From positions 248,001-312,000 of the forward strand of contig NZ_RQVR01000002.1 in NCBI RefSeq assembly GCF_003865365.1: a stretch of 64,000 nucleotides of DNA. The letters run 5' to 3'. Source of the stretch: Flavobacterium macacae. Its GTDB lineage: Bacteria > Bacteroidota > Bacteroidia > Flavobacteriales > Flavobacteriaceae. The notes below the pieces were generated by a model. That model had not been told where the DNA came from and searched no databases. It saw nothing but the letters and a program-made list of their open reading frames with translations. Positions 24,461-32,507 of this stretch are shown piece after piece (position 1 is the stretch's first letter; each line of letters opens with the position of its first letter). The position numbers and the translations under genes are program-made.

Positions 24461-24985
24461 ATGCGTAAGGAAGAATGTTTCTATTTAGGTAAGATCGCTA
24501 AAAAATTTAGTTTCAAGGGAGAAGTCCTTGTCTATCTTGACACTGACGAACCCGAGTTATACGAAAACTTGGAATCAGTGTTTGTCGAATGCGGCAAACA
24601 CCTGGTTCCTTTTTTTATTGAAAACAGCTCTATCCACAAAAACGACTTCCTGCGAGTTCGTTTTGAAGATATGAACACGGAAGAAGATGCCGATGCCGTT
24701 ATGGGCAATGCCGTTTACCTTCCTTTAAATATGTTGCCAAAACTTGAAGGCAACAAATTTTATTTCCACGAAGTGATTGGTTTTGAAATTGAAGACAAAC
24801 GTTTGGGTGTTTTCGGAAAAATTCAATCCATTAATGACTCGACTGCCCAACCTCTTTTTGAAATTTTAAATGGCGAAGTGGAAATTTTAGTTCCGATGAT
24901 TGATCATTTTCTTGTAAAGATTGACCGCGAGAACAAAAAAGTAATAATGGATTTACCAGAAGGCTTGATTGAAATGTATCTTTAG
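24461..24985 (+). CDS. rimM: 16S rRNA processing protein RimM
   Basis: A 174-residue 30S maturation factor. The N-terminal domain starts MRKEECFYLGKIAKKFSFKGEV, and the C-terminal PRC-barrel domain contains YFHEVIGFEIEDKRLG and ILVPMIDHFLVKIDRENKKVIMDLPEG. An upstream in-frame start would lie inside rpsP and give a low-complexity Leu/Lys tail, so the ATG at 24461 is the real one. RimM binds ribosomal protein S19 and 16S rRNA during assembly of the 30S head. It is cotranscribed with rpsP. Confidence 0.95.
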   Translation: MRKEECFYLGKIAKKFSFKGEVLVYLDTDEPELYENLESVFVECGKHLVPFFIENSSIHKNDFLRVRFEDMNTEEDADAVMGNAVYLPLNMLPKLEGNKFYFHEVIGFEIEDKRLGVFGKIQSINDSTAQPLFEILNGEVEILVPMIDHFLVKIDRENKKVIMDLPEGLIEMYL

Positions 24986-25098
24986 ACAACTCAGATTATT
25001 GAATTTCTAGACCTCTTAGACTTACATAAAATCTTTTCTCTTCCTTTTATTCTATTCTCTCATTATTTTCTCAATACTAATATCTCAATACTATTTCA

Positions 25099-25806
25099 AT
25101 GTTTCAATTCAAGCAATTTTCAGTAGAACAAGACCGTTGTGCAATGAAAATTGGTACTGATGGCGTTTTGCTTGGCGCTTGGACACCGATTCCTGATAAT
25201 ATTTTTAGTGTTTTAGATGTTGGAGCCGGAACCGGAATTATTGCTTTGATGTTGGCCCAAAGAAGCACTGCCGAACAGATTGATGCGCTTGAAATTGATG
25301 AAGAAGCATATGAACAAGCCGTAGAAAATTTCGAAAATTCACCTTGGAGCGACCGATTGTTTTGTTTTCACGCAGGTTTGGATGAATTTGTAGAAGAACC
25401 AGAGGACGAATACGATCTGATTATTTCAAATCCTCCTTTTTATACCGAAGATTACAAAACAGAGAACGAACAAAGAGATTTGGCCCGTTTTGCAGACGCA
25501 ATGCCTTTTGAAGATTTGGTAGAAGCTGCCGATTTATTGCTTTCTGAAAACGGGATATTTTCCGCAATCATTCCTTATAAAGAAGAAGAGAAATTTATTG
25601 CCTTGGCGAAAGATTTTGATTTGTTTCCAATTAAAATCACACGCGTAAAAGGAACTCCGACTACCGAAATCAAACGCAGTCTTTTGGCTTTCAGCCGCCA
25701 TATTTCTGAAAATTTCCCTGTGGATGAATTGGTAATTGAAACTTCACGGCATATTTATACGGAAGAATATATTGCTTTGACAAAGGATTTTTATTTGAAA
25801 ATGTAA
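25099..25806 (+). CDS. trmN6: tRNA1(Val) A37 N6-methyltransferase family protein
   Basis: A 235-residue SAM methyltransferase. The start FKQFSVEQDRCAMKIGTDGVLLGAW is diagnostic for the YfiC/TrmN6 family. The SAM loop VLDVGAGTGIIALMLAQR (near residues 40-58) and the N6-adenine catalytic motif NPPFY (in LIISNPPFYTEDYKTENEQR) follow. It should methylate N6 of A37 in tRNA-Val. The gap to rimM (25003-25098) is an A/T-rich quasi-repeat of TCTCAATACT-like words rather than a clear terminator. Confidence 0.92.
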   Translation: MFQFKQFSVEQDRCAMKIGTDGVLLGAWTPIPDNIFSVLDVGAGTGIIALMLAQRSTAEQIDALEIDEEAYEQAVENFENSPWSDRLFCFHAGLDEFVEEPEDEYDLIISNPPFYTEDYKTENEQRDLARFADAMPFEDLVEAADLLLSENGIFSAIIPYKEEEKFIALAKDFDLFPIKITRVKGTPTTEIKRSLLAFSRHISENFPVDELVIETSRHIYTEEYIALTKDFYLKM

Positions 25807-25901
25807 TTCATCCTCGTTTTTCTACAACTCAGTAGTTTTTTATTTTACACCCAATCCGTTAGTCATTCTTTTGCAATAGAAATCAACCAAAAACTTCTAT
25901 T

Positions 25902-26696
25902 ATGAAAAATGTATTTACGTGTTTATTGCTAATTTTTTCGTTTACTTCTTCTTTTGCACAATTTGACGATCAATTTTATTTTCCTTCCAAAGAATTAAAG
26001 CCGATGCTTTTTTCAGATTATGAAAAAGCTCCAGTAATTGTTGGTAATGATACGTTACAAAATATTTTCATAAAGCCAAAAGATAAAGCGAAAGCCACAA
26101 TTATCTTTTTTCAAGGAAACGGAGGCAATTATACGGATTATCAATTCATCACAAAGCCGTTGGTTGACGCCGGATATCAAGTTTTCATGACTTCGTTTAG
26201 AGGTTATGGCGAATCATCTGGAAAACCCACACACCTTACTATTGCAAGTGATTCTGAAAAAATATTTGAATACATTTCAAATCGTTCCGATGTAAAAAAC
26301 ACGAAAATCATCATTTATGGCGCTTCCATCGGATGCCAGATTGCGACTAATTTTACCAAAAAATTCCAATCAAGAATCAGTGGATTAGTTTTAGACAGCG
26401 GTTTCGCTTCTTTTACAGATATCGCTTTAAGCACCCGTCCAGCAGAACAGCATGCGATTATTAAAATGTATTTGACTTCGCCTTATTCATCAAAAGATGA
26501 TATCAAATCTATTGAAAATGTAAAATTACTGGTAATCCAAAGCAAGTCAGACAGCGTGGCGCCATTTGAACAAGGAAAATTGGTTTTTGACAATGCCAAA
26601 GCACCCAAAACATTTTTAGAATATGAAGGTGGCCACATTTTGGCAATGAAAACAGATTCAGAAAAAATAATCAAGGCAATCGGAAATTTGCTGTAA
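25902..26696 (+). CDS. Exported alpha/beta hydrolase
   Basis: A 264-residue protein with a cleavable signal peptide (residues 1-19, ending SSFA). The alpha/beta hydrolase fold shows the oxyanion-hole segment FFQGNGGNYTDY, the RGYGESSGKP loop, the nucleophile elbow YGASIGCQIA (Ser in GASIG), a likely acid Asp in SKSDSVAPFEQG and the final His in EGGHILAMK. It resembles the serine-aminopeptidase / BAAT-like group (YqkD, Bem46). Substrate unknown; the triad appears complete. Monocistronic. Confidence 0.85.
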   Translation: MKNVFTCLLLIFSFTSSFAQFDDQFYFPSKELKPMLFSDYEKAPVIVGNDTLQNIFIKPKDKAKATIIFFQGNGGNYTDYQFITKPLVDAGYQVFMTSFRGYGESSGKPTHLTIASDSEKIFEYISNRSDVKNTKIIIYGASIGCQIATNFTKKFQSRISGLVLDSGFASFTDIALSTRPAEQHAIIKMYLTSPYSSKDDIKSIENVKLLVIQSKSDSVAPFEQGKLVFDNAKAPKTFLEYEGGHILAMKTDSEKIIKAIGNLL

Positions 26697-26751
26697 GCTT
26701 TCAATCGTCACGCAATTTCAATTTTCTATATAAAAATTGGGCTTTTAATTA

Positions 26752-26782
26752 TTGATTTGTTAGAAATCTTTATCTATTTTTG
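26752..26782 (+). promoter_or_regulatory. Promoter of the acyl-CoA dehydrogenase gene
   Basis: TTG (26752-26754), a 20-bp spacer, then the perfect -7 box TATTTTTG (26775-26782), 21 bp before the ATG at 26804. Confidence 0.65.
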
Positions 26783-26803
26783 CGAAGATTTAAAAACATA
26801 ACA

Positions 26804-27982
26804 ATGAGACCAGACCTTTTTCAAGCTCCAGATTATTACCTTTTAGACGAATTATTGTCAGACGAACATAAAATGGTACGTGACGCGGCCCGCGAATGGG
26901 TAAAGCGTGAGGTATCGCCAATTATTGAAGAGTATGCCCAAAAAGCAGAATTTCCGAAACAAATCATCGATGGCTTGGCAGAAATTGGTGCTTTTGGACC
27001 TTATATTCCAGAAGAATATGGCGGTGCTGGATTAGACCAAATTTCATACGGCTTGATCATGCAAGAAATTGAAAGAGGAGATTCTGGCGTTCGTTCAACG
27101 GCTTCTGTTCAATCTTCTTTGGTAATGTACCCAATTTGGAAATACGGAAACGAAGAACAAAGAATGAAATATTTGCCAAAATTAGCTTCTGGTGAATTCA
27201 TTGGTTGTTTTGGTTTGACGGAACCCGATCACGGTTCAAATCCAAGTGGAATGACTACCAATTTTAAAGATAAAGGCGACCATTATTTATTGAATGGTGC
27301 TAAAATGTGGATTTCTAATGCACCTTTCGCAGATATTGCTGTGGTTTGGGCAAAAGACGAATCGGGAAGAATCCACGGATTGGTTGTAGAAAGAGGAATG
27401 GAAGGTTTTACCACTCCAGAAACACACAACAAATGGTCACTTCGCGCATCGGCAACGGGTGAATTGATTTTTGATAACGTAAAAGTGCCTAAAGAAAATT
27501 TATTGCCAAATAAATCAGGATTAGGAGCGCCGCTTGGCTGTTTGGATTCTGCTCGTTATGGAATCGCTTGGGGTGCCATTGGCGCTGCAATGGATTGTTA
27601 TGACACGGCTTTGCGTTATGCAAAAGAGAGAATTCAGTTTGACAAACCAATCGCTGGAACACAATTGCAACAAAAGAAATTAGCCGAAATGATTACCGAA
27701 ATCACAAAAGCACAATTGCTTACTTGGAGATTAGGTGTTTTGAGAAACGAAGGAAAAGCTACTTCTGCTCAAATTTCGATGGCAAAAAGAAACAATGTGG
27801 ATATGGCAATCAACATCGCCAGAGAAGCAAGACAAATTCTGGGCGGTATGGGAATCACGGGCGAATACTCGATTATGCGCCACATGATGAACTTAGAATC
27901 TGTAATTACGTATGAAGGAACCCACGATATTCACTTACTGATTACAGGATTGGATATCACCGGAATAGCTGCGTTTAAGTAA
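26804..27982 (+). CDS. Acyl-CoA dehydrogenase, glutaryl-CoA dehydrogenase-like
   Basis: A 392-residue flavoenzyme. N-terminal helical domain, then FGLTEPDHGSNPSGMTT (FAD/substrate loop), KMWISNAPFADIAVVWAK, an Arg-rich RYGIAWGAIGAAMDCYDTA and QILGGMGITGEYSIMRHMMN. The catalytic Glu sits in VITYEGTHDIH near the C-terminus, the position used by glutaryl-CoA dehydrogenase, its closest class. It would oxidise (and perhaps decarboxylate) an acyl-CoA in lysine or tryptophan breakdown. A saccharopine dehydrogenase gene lies at 53020, but the two are not linked. The ATG at 26804 matches the family start MRPDLFQAPDYY. Confidence 0.9.
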   Translation: MRPDLFQAPDYYLLDELLSDEHKMVRDAAREWVKREVSPIIEEYAQKAEFPKQIIDGLAEIGAFGPYIPEEYGGAGLDQISYGLIMQEIERGDSGVRSTASVQSSLVMYPIWKYGNEEQRMKYLPKLASGEFIGCFGLTEPDHGSNPSGMTTNFKDKGDHYLLNGAKMWISNAPFADIAVVWAKDESGRIHGLVVERGMEGFTTPETHNKWSLRASATGELIFDNVKVPKENLLPNKSGLGAPLGCLDSARYGIAWGAIGAAMDCYDTALRYAKERIQFDKPIAGTQLQQKKLAEMITEITKAQLLTWRLGVLRNEGKATSAQISMAKRNNVDMAINIAREARQILGGMGITGEYSIMRHMMNLESVITYEGTHDIHLLITGLDITGIAAFK

Positions 27983-28002
27983 TAAACAAATCTTAAAATA
28001 CC

Positions 28003-28035
28003 AAAAAAGCTTCTCTATCAAGGGAAGCTTTTTTA
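28003..28035 (+). terminator. Terminator of the acyl-CoA dehydrogenase gene
   Basis: AAAAAAGCTTC / GAAGCTTTTTT stem with a ~10-nt loop and T run. The last T residues are shared with the next promoter box. Confidence 0.85.
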
Positions 28036-28041
28036 CATTTG
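28034..28041 (+). promoter_or_regulatory. -7 box of the DUF3050 gene, overlapping the preceding terminator
   Basis: TACATTTG is a perfect TAnnTTTG box whose first T belongs to the terminator T tract. The ATG at 28057 is 15 bp downstream. Confidence 0.65.
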
Positions 28042-28056
28042 CACAAACCCCTATTT

Positions 28057-28839
28057 ATGAATATTCAAACAGTTAACGCCAGCATACAGCCCCAAAAAGA
28101 TATTTTATTAAATCATCCGCTCTATAAAAAAGTTCAAAATTTAGATGATCTGCACCGTTTTTTAGAAAGTCACGTATATGCCGTTTGGGATTTTATGTCG
28201 CTGTTGAAAGCACTTCAATTCAAGCTAACTTCGACTACCACGCCTTGGCTTCCCGTCGGAAACCCTGAAATCCGTTATTTGATAAATGAAATTGTTTTAG
28301 CCGAAGAAACCGATTTGAATCTTGACGGAGGACGACAAAGCCATTTTGAAATGTACATCGACGCCATGAAAAATTGCGGGGCGAATACTTTTTCAATTGA
28401 AGAGTTTCTTAGAAATGTTATCAGTACCCAAAATATTTTTGTTTCGATCAAACAAAGCGACCTGCATTCCAATATCAAGGAATTTTTAGATTTTACCTTT
28501 AGAGTCATTGACGAAGGAAAACCGCACGAAATCGCTGCCGCTTTTACCTTCGGAAGAGAAGATCTGATTCCGTTGATGTTTACTGAAATTTTACTGGCTT
28601 TTCAAAAAAACTTTCCTGATGTTGACTTGTCAAAATTGATTTATTATTTTGAAAGACACATTGAACTGGATGCCGACGAACACGGACCGATGGCCATGAA
28701 AATGATTGAAGAGCTGTGCGGTGATGATGAAAATCGCTGGGACGAAGTAAAAAACATTTCGATCCAAGCGTTAGAAAAACGAATCGGCCTTTGGAACGCT
28801 ATTGAAGAATTGATAGAAATGAAACCTGAATTGGCATAA
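28057..28839 (+). CDS. DUF3050 domain-containing protein
   Basis: A 260-residue all-helical cytoplasmic protein of the DUF3050 family, whose fold is predicted to be like heme oxygenase / TenA. Recognisable stretches are HPLYKKVQNLDDLHRFLESHVYAVWDFMSL at the N-terminus and the His/Asp-rich FERHIELDADEHGPMAMKM near residue 205, which could bind a metal. A TTG codon 18 bp upstream is in frame, but the ATG at 28057 fits the promoter and homologous starts. No enzymatic activity is established for the family. Confidence 0.85.
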   Translation: MNIQTVNASIQPQKDILLNHPLYKKVQNLDDLHRFLESHVYAVWDFMSLLKALQFKLTSTTTPWLPVGNPEIRYLINEIVLAEETDLNLDGGRQSHFEMYIDAMKNCGANTFSIEEFLRNVISTQNIFVSIKQSDLHSNIKEFLDFTFRVIDEGKPHEIAAAFTFGREDLIPLMFTEILLAFQKNFPDVDLSKLIYYFERHIELDADEHGPMAMKMIEELCGDDENRWDEVKNISIQALEKRIGLWNAIEELIEMKPELA

Positions 28840-28841
28840 TT

Positions 28842-28878
28842 AAAAAAGCCTAGTATTTCAACAATACTAGGCTTTTTT
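28842..28878. terminator. Bidirectional terminator between DUF3050 and ferredoxin genes
   Basis: A perfect 15-bp stem (AAAAAAGCCTAGTAT / ATACTAGGCTTTTTT) with a 7-nt loop, ending in T on both strands. It serves both convergent genes. Confidence 0.92.
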
Positions 28879-28882
28879 AATT

Positions 28883-29215
28883 TTAATATTCTGGAGCTAA
28901 TTGCAACTCCAGACCTTCTAATTCTTCGGTAATATGAATTTGGCAACCCAAACGGCTGTTGTCTTTCACAAAGAAAGCTTCAGATAACATGGCTTCTTCG
29001 TCGTCGCCCATTTCTGGCAGGGCAACTTCATTTAAAACATAACATTGGCAAGAAGCGCACATCGCCATACCGCCACAAACACCAATTGTTCCTTCGGGAG
29101 CAAGTTCATACGCACGAACCAACTCCATAATGTTCATATTCATATCTGTTGGCGCCTGAACTTCATGAGAAACACCTTCCCTGTCGATAATTTTTATAGT
29201 AACGTCTTGAGCCAT
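28883..29215 (-). CDS. 2Fe-2S ferredoxin
   Basis: A 110-residue ferredoxin of the adrenodoxin / bacterial ISC-type class. Cluster ligands are the Cys residues in GVCGGMAMCASCQCYV (near 42-52; the first, second and third usable Cys fit C-x5-C-x2-C) plus a later Cys in NSRLGCQIH (near 91). Its start is 3 bp after the stop of the ferredoxin-NADP reductase gene at 29219, so the pair forms a coupled electron-transfer unit: reductase passes electrons from NAD(P)H to this ferredoxin. Confidence 0.9.
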   Translation of the reverse strand: MAQDVTIKIIDREGVSHEVQAPTDMNMNIMELVRAYELAPEGTIGVCGGMAMCASCQCYVLNEVALPEMGDDEEAMLSEAFFVKDNSRLGCQIHITEELEGLELQLAPEY

Positions 29216-29218
29216 AAA

Positions 29219-30271
29219 TTAATCAATTGATTTTACAACTGCTTTTTCTGCTTCTTTTCTAGTTCCGTCGAAGCCGTCAACACCGGAAACCGTCGTGTAT
29301 TTCAAGACATATTTTTTGCCTGGATTCAATCTGTTATAAACACTTTGGCACATTAAGGTCGCTTCGTGAAAACCACAAAGAATCAATTTTAATTTTCCAG
29401 GATAGGTGTTTACGTCACCGATGGCATAAATCCCTTCGATGTTAGTTTGGTAATCTAGAGCATTATTAACTTTGATGGCATTTTTTTCAATTTCTAATCC
29501 CCAATTGGCAATAGCTCCTAATTTTGGAGACAATCCGAAAAGCGGAATGAAATAATCGGTTTTGATGTTTCTGTGCGCTCCATTTTCTTCAATATCGATT
29601 GAATCTAAATGTTCCGCACCGTTCAAGCCAACCACTTCTGCAGGAGTAATCAGGTTGATTTTTCCAGCGTGTTTTAATTCTTGTACTTTTTCAACAGAGT
29701 CTAAAGCGCCACGGAATTCATTTCTTCTGTGGATCAATGTAACTTCTGAAGCAACATTGGAAAGGAAAATACTCCAGTCTAAAGCAGAATCGCCACCGCC
29801 CGCAATCACGATTTTTTTATTACGGAACAATTCTGGATTTTTTACAAAATATTCCACGCCTTTTTCTTCGTAGAACTCTATGTCTTCAATCAACGGTTTT
29901 CTTGGTTCAAAACTTCCCAAGCCTCCAGCAATGGCAACCGCTTTGCAAGCGTGTTTTGTGCCTTTGTCAGTGGTCACGATAAAACTTCCGTCTTCTAATT
30001 TTTCAATTGTTTCGGCTTTTTCGTTTAACGTAAATCCGGGTTGGAACTGTTTGATTTGGTCCATCAAATTATCGACTAGATCTCCTGCCAAAACCGATGG
30101 ATATCCTGGAATATCAAAGATGGGTTTCTTAGGATACAATTCTGACAATTGGCCTCCGGGTTGAGGCAAAGCGTCGATAATGTGGCATTTTAATTTTAAA
30201 AGTCCTGCTTCAAAAACAGTGAAAAGCCCTGTGGGACCTGCACCGATAATTAATATATCTGTTTCAATCAT
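29219..30271 (-). CDS. Ferredoxin--NADP(+) reductase, thioredoxin-reductase-like type
   Basis: A 350-residue flavoprotein. FAD motif DILIIGAGPTGLFTVFEAG near residue 5, GQLSELYPKKPIFDIPGYP typical of the TrxR-like FNR group, NAD(P) motif VIAGGGDSALDWSIFLSN near 152, and the C-terminal FAD-contacting YAIGDVNTYPGKLKL near 280. It has no CxxC redox centre, which separates it from true thioredoxin reductase. It shares an operon with the downstream ferredoxin (3-bp gap). The start codon is followed upstream by a quasi-repeat stretch. Confidence 0.9.
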   Translation of the reverse strand: MIETDILIIGAGPTGLFTVFEAGLLKLKCHIIDALPQPGGQLSELYPKKPIFDIPGYPSVLAGDLVDNLMDQIKQFQPGFTLNEKAETIEKLEDGSFIVTTDKGTKHACKAVAIAGGLGSFEPRKPLIEDIEFYEEKGVEYFVKNPELFRNKKIVIAGGGDSALDWSIFLSNVASEVTLIHRRNEFRGALDSVEKVQELKHAGKINLITPAEVVGLNGAEHLDSIDIEENGAHRNIKTDYFIPLFGLSPKLGAIANWGLEIEKNAIKVNNALDYQTNIEGIYAIGDVNTYPGKLKLILCGFHEATLMCQSVYNRLNPGKKYVLKYTTVSGVDGFDGTRKEAEKAVVKSID

Positions 30272-30393
30272 TTTTTTTAAGATTCAAAGGTTCTGAGTTT
30301 CTAAGGCACAAAGTTCTGAGAAACCGTCAAGCTTTTTTATGACAAATGTCATTTACTCAGAAAAATTTCTGTTTTAAACTGAAGTTTGCGTGA

Positions 30394-30480
30394 GTGATTG
30401 GAGCGGAAATCCTTTTATTTTTTTTTAGAACCTGAATTTATTTCAGGTTGAAAAAAATAAAAGATTGGGAGCGAAAAGCA
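30394..30480 (+). repeat. Dispersed hairpin element, copy D
   Basis: TGATTGGAGCGGAAATCCTTTT begins the copy (left TAGCCC lost). The arm ATCCTTTTATTTTTTTT pairs with AAAAAAAATAAAAGAT. The tip AACCTGAA-TTTA-TTTCAGGTT and its flanks match copy H (54800-54825) base for base. It lies between the NifU and FNR genes on their downstream/upstream sides. Confidence 0.7.
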
Positions 30481-30481
30481 C

Positions 30482-30519
30482 GACCGATTAAAAATGCCGA
30501 CAGGCTTTTTTAATCGGTC
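30482..30519 (-). terminator. Long hairpin downstream of the NifU gene
   Basis: GACCGATTAAAAA (30482-30494) pairs with TTTTTTAATCGGTC (30506-30519) around GCCGACAGGC. It lies 24 bp past the NifU stop (30543) on the minus strand and directly abuts hairpin element D. It may terminate nifU or be part of a composite repeat. The T run after it is weak. Confidence 0.5.
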
Positions 30520-30542
30520 ACGCCCAAAAACTCCATAGCCAA

Positions 30543-30782
30543 TTAAGCTATGTTTATGACCGTTTCGATTTGCGGTACGTATTTTTTTATGGTAGTTTCC
30601 ACCCCGGCTTTCAACGTCATCTGGTTGACACTGCACGAAATACAAGCGCCTTCAAGACGCACTTTCACGTGTTTGTCATCCTCGATATCGATTAGCGAAA
30701 TATTGCCTCCGTCAGACTCAAGAAAAGGACGAATTTCATCCAATGCTTTTTCTACGTTTAATTTAATTTCTTCTGATGTCAT
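30543..30782 (-). CDS. NifU C-terminal domain Fe-S scaffold protein
   Basis: A 79-residue NifU C-terminal (Nfu) domain. It contains EKALDEIRPFLESDGGNISLIDIED, then the cluster-binding LEGACISCSVNQMTLKAGVE, with the CxxC pair at residues ~46-49, and a C-terminal helix. It carries and transfers 4Fe-4S clusters. It is cotranscribed with the Mrp-family ATPase gene just upstream (68-bp gap), also a cluster carrier, and lies near ferredoxin and its reductase. Confidence 0.92.
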   Translation of the reverse strand: MTSEEIKLNVEKALDEIRPFLESDGGNISLIDIEDDKHVKVRLEGACISCSVNQMTLKAGVETTIKKYVPQIETVINIA

Positions 30783-30850
30783 TTTTCTAAATTTTTTAGC
30801 TCTTCAGTCGCCTTAGACTTTTAGATTTAGCCTAAGAATTCTAAGAAGTC

Positions 30851-31981
30851 TTATTTTTTAACTGCTGAACATCCGGCCATTGTTGTGATTTTCACAGCTT
30901 CTGAAGGCGGAAGGTTCTCGTTTCTGCTTACGGTTTCTTGAACTACGTTTCTTGCGATTTCTTCGAAAACTTTTTCTAACGGAGATCCTGTCTGCAACGC
31001 TGCCGGACGGCCGTAATCACCTGCTTCGCGAATCGACTGAACGATTGGTATTTCTCCCAAGAACGGAACTTCTAAATCTTCTGCAAGATTTTTGGCGCCT
31101 TCTTTTCCGAAGATGTAATATTTATTTTCTGGTAATTCTTCTGGCGTAAAATAAGCCATATTTTCGATGATTCCTAAAACAGGAACCTTGATGCTGTCTG
31201 ACTGGAACATCGCCACCCCTTTTTTAGCGTCAGCAAGAGCAACTGCTTGTGGCGTGCTCACGATAACGGCTCCGGTAATTGGCAATGATTGAACGATTGA
31301 CAAGTGGATGTCTCCGGTTCCTGGTGGCAAATCGATTAACATAAAGTCTAATTCACCCCAATCTGCGTCAAAAATCATTTGGTTTAATGCTTTTGAAGCC
31401 ATTGGCCCTCTCCAGATTACGGCTTGGCTTGGCGCCGTAAAAAATCCTATGGAAAGGATTTTCACTTCGTAACTTTCGATTGGTTTCATTTTTGATTTTC
31501 CGTCGACCACAACAGAAATTGGTTTTTCTGTTTCAACGTCAAACATAATAGGCATGGACGGACCATAAATATCAGCATCTAAAATCCCGACGCTGAAGCC
31601 CATTCTTGCTAAAGTTACCGCAAGATTTGCAGTAGTTGTAGATTTGCCAACTCCTCCTTTTCCAGAAGCAACGGCAATAATATTTTTAATTCCAGGAATT
31701 GATTTTCCTTTTATTTCTGATGGTTTTTCAGGAGTTTCAATCTTGATATTGACTTTCACTTTCGCATCAGCCGAAATTTTTTCTTGAATTGTTGCGATAA
31801 TATCCGCTTCAGCACGTTTTTTAATGTGAAGCGCCGGTGTTGCAAGCGTAACCTCAACAATCACTTCATCACCGAAGGTTAAAACGTTTTGGACTGCGCC
31901 ACTTTCAACCATATTTTTTCCTTCGCCAGCAATGGTAATCGTTTCCAATGCTTTTAAAACTTCTTTTCTATCTATTTTCAT
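30851..31981 (-). CDS. Mrp/ApbC family iron-sulfur carrier ATPase
   Basis: A 376-residue P-loop NTPase. Residues ~1-90 are the MIP18-like (DUF59) domain, then IAVASGKGGVGKSTTTANLAVTLA (deviant Walker A, near 105-125), DADIYGPSMPIMF, DLPPGTGDIHLSI (Walker B region) and ENMAYF. The expected C-x2-C motif of Mrp proteins is not obvious; a Cys is seen in TMAGCSAVKK at the C-terminus. It is proposed to load Fe-S clusters onto target enzymes. In an operon with NifU. Confidence 0.92.
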   Translation of the reverse strand: MKIDRKEVLKALETITIAGEGKNMVESGAVQNVLTFGDEVIVEVTLATPALHIKKRAEADIIATIQEKISADAKVKVNIKIETPEKPSEIKGKSIPGIKNIIAVASGKGGVGKSTTTANLAVTLARMGFSVGILDADIYGPSMPIMFDVETEKPISVVVDGKSKMKPIESYEVKILSIGFFTAPSQAVIWRGPMASKALNQMIFDADWGELDFMLIDLPPGTGDIHLSIVQSLPITGAVIVSTPQAVALADAKKGVAMFQSDSIKVPVLGIIENMAYFTPEELPENKYYIFGKEGAKNLAEDLEVPFLGEIPIVQSIREAGDYGRPAALQTGSPLEKVFEEIARNVVQETVSRNENLPPSEAVKITTMAGCSAVKK

Positions 31982-32114
31982 TTTTGTATAACTCTCTTTT
32001 TCAAGCCTTTAAATTAGACTGATTTTAAATTGCAAAGATAGGATGAAAACTTGGTAATGTAAAGTTAATAGATTGAAAAAGTTTATGGCTTGATAACAGA
32101 AACCCAACTTTTTT

Positions 32115-32456
32115 CTAATATAATTCTGGGTTTAAAAATTCCCCTGGTTCCCAAAAATGCTTTTCAAAATCTATAATCTGATTCTCTTCTACAGGAATCC
32201 CTTCACTTTCTAGAAGCTGTTGCATTAAATTGGTCCCGCCAAAATGATGCTTTCCGCTCAAAAGACCTTTTCGATTCACCACTCTGTGTGCCGGAACATC
32301 TTCCTTATTAGTTGACGCATTCATTGCCCAACCGACCATTCTGGCCGAACCGCGAGAACCTAAAAAATTGGCAATCGCTCCATACGAAGTGACTTTCCCA
32401 CATGGAATCTGCCTTGCGACTTCATACCCTCTTTGGAAAAAATTTTCTTCTTTCAT
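32115..32456 (-). CDS. Alkyltransferase-like protein (MGMT family, Ala in place of catalytic Cys)
   Basis: A 113-residue MGMT-type DNA-binding domain. IPCGKVTSYGAIANFLGSRGSARMVGWAMN is the DNA-binding region with the Arg finger. The active-site motif, PCHRV in true O6-methylguanine methyltransferases, reads VPAHRVV here. This makes it an alkyltransferase-like protein (ATL) that flags alkylated guanines for nucleotide excision repair rather than repairing them itself. Cys replacement by Trp or Ala is the hallmark of ATLs. Last gene of a probable trmB-lysE-atl run on the minus strand. Confidence 0.9.
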   Translation of the reverse strand: MKEENFFQRGYEVARQIPCGKVTSYGAIANFLGSRGSARMVGWAMNASTNKEDVPAHRVVNRKGLLSGKHHFGGTNLMQQLLESEGIPVEENQIIDFEKHFWEPGEFLNPELY

Positions 32457-32507
32457 CTATTTTGGATACGAATTAAACAAATTATAATGAAAAGGATTCG
32501 TGTCGAA

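Noticed and set aside
29219-30271. Reading this gene as thioredoxin reductase partner of trxA
   Set aside because: There is no CxxC redox pair between the two nucleotide domains, and it is coupled to a ferredoxin gene. Ferredoxin-NADP reductase fits better.
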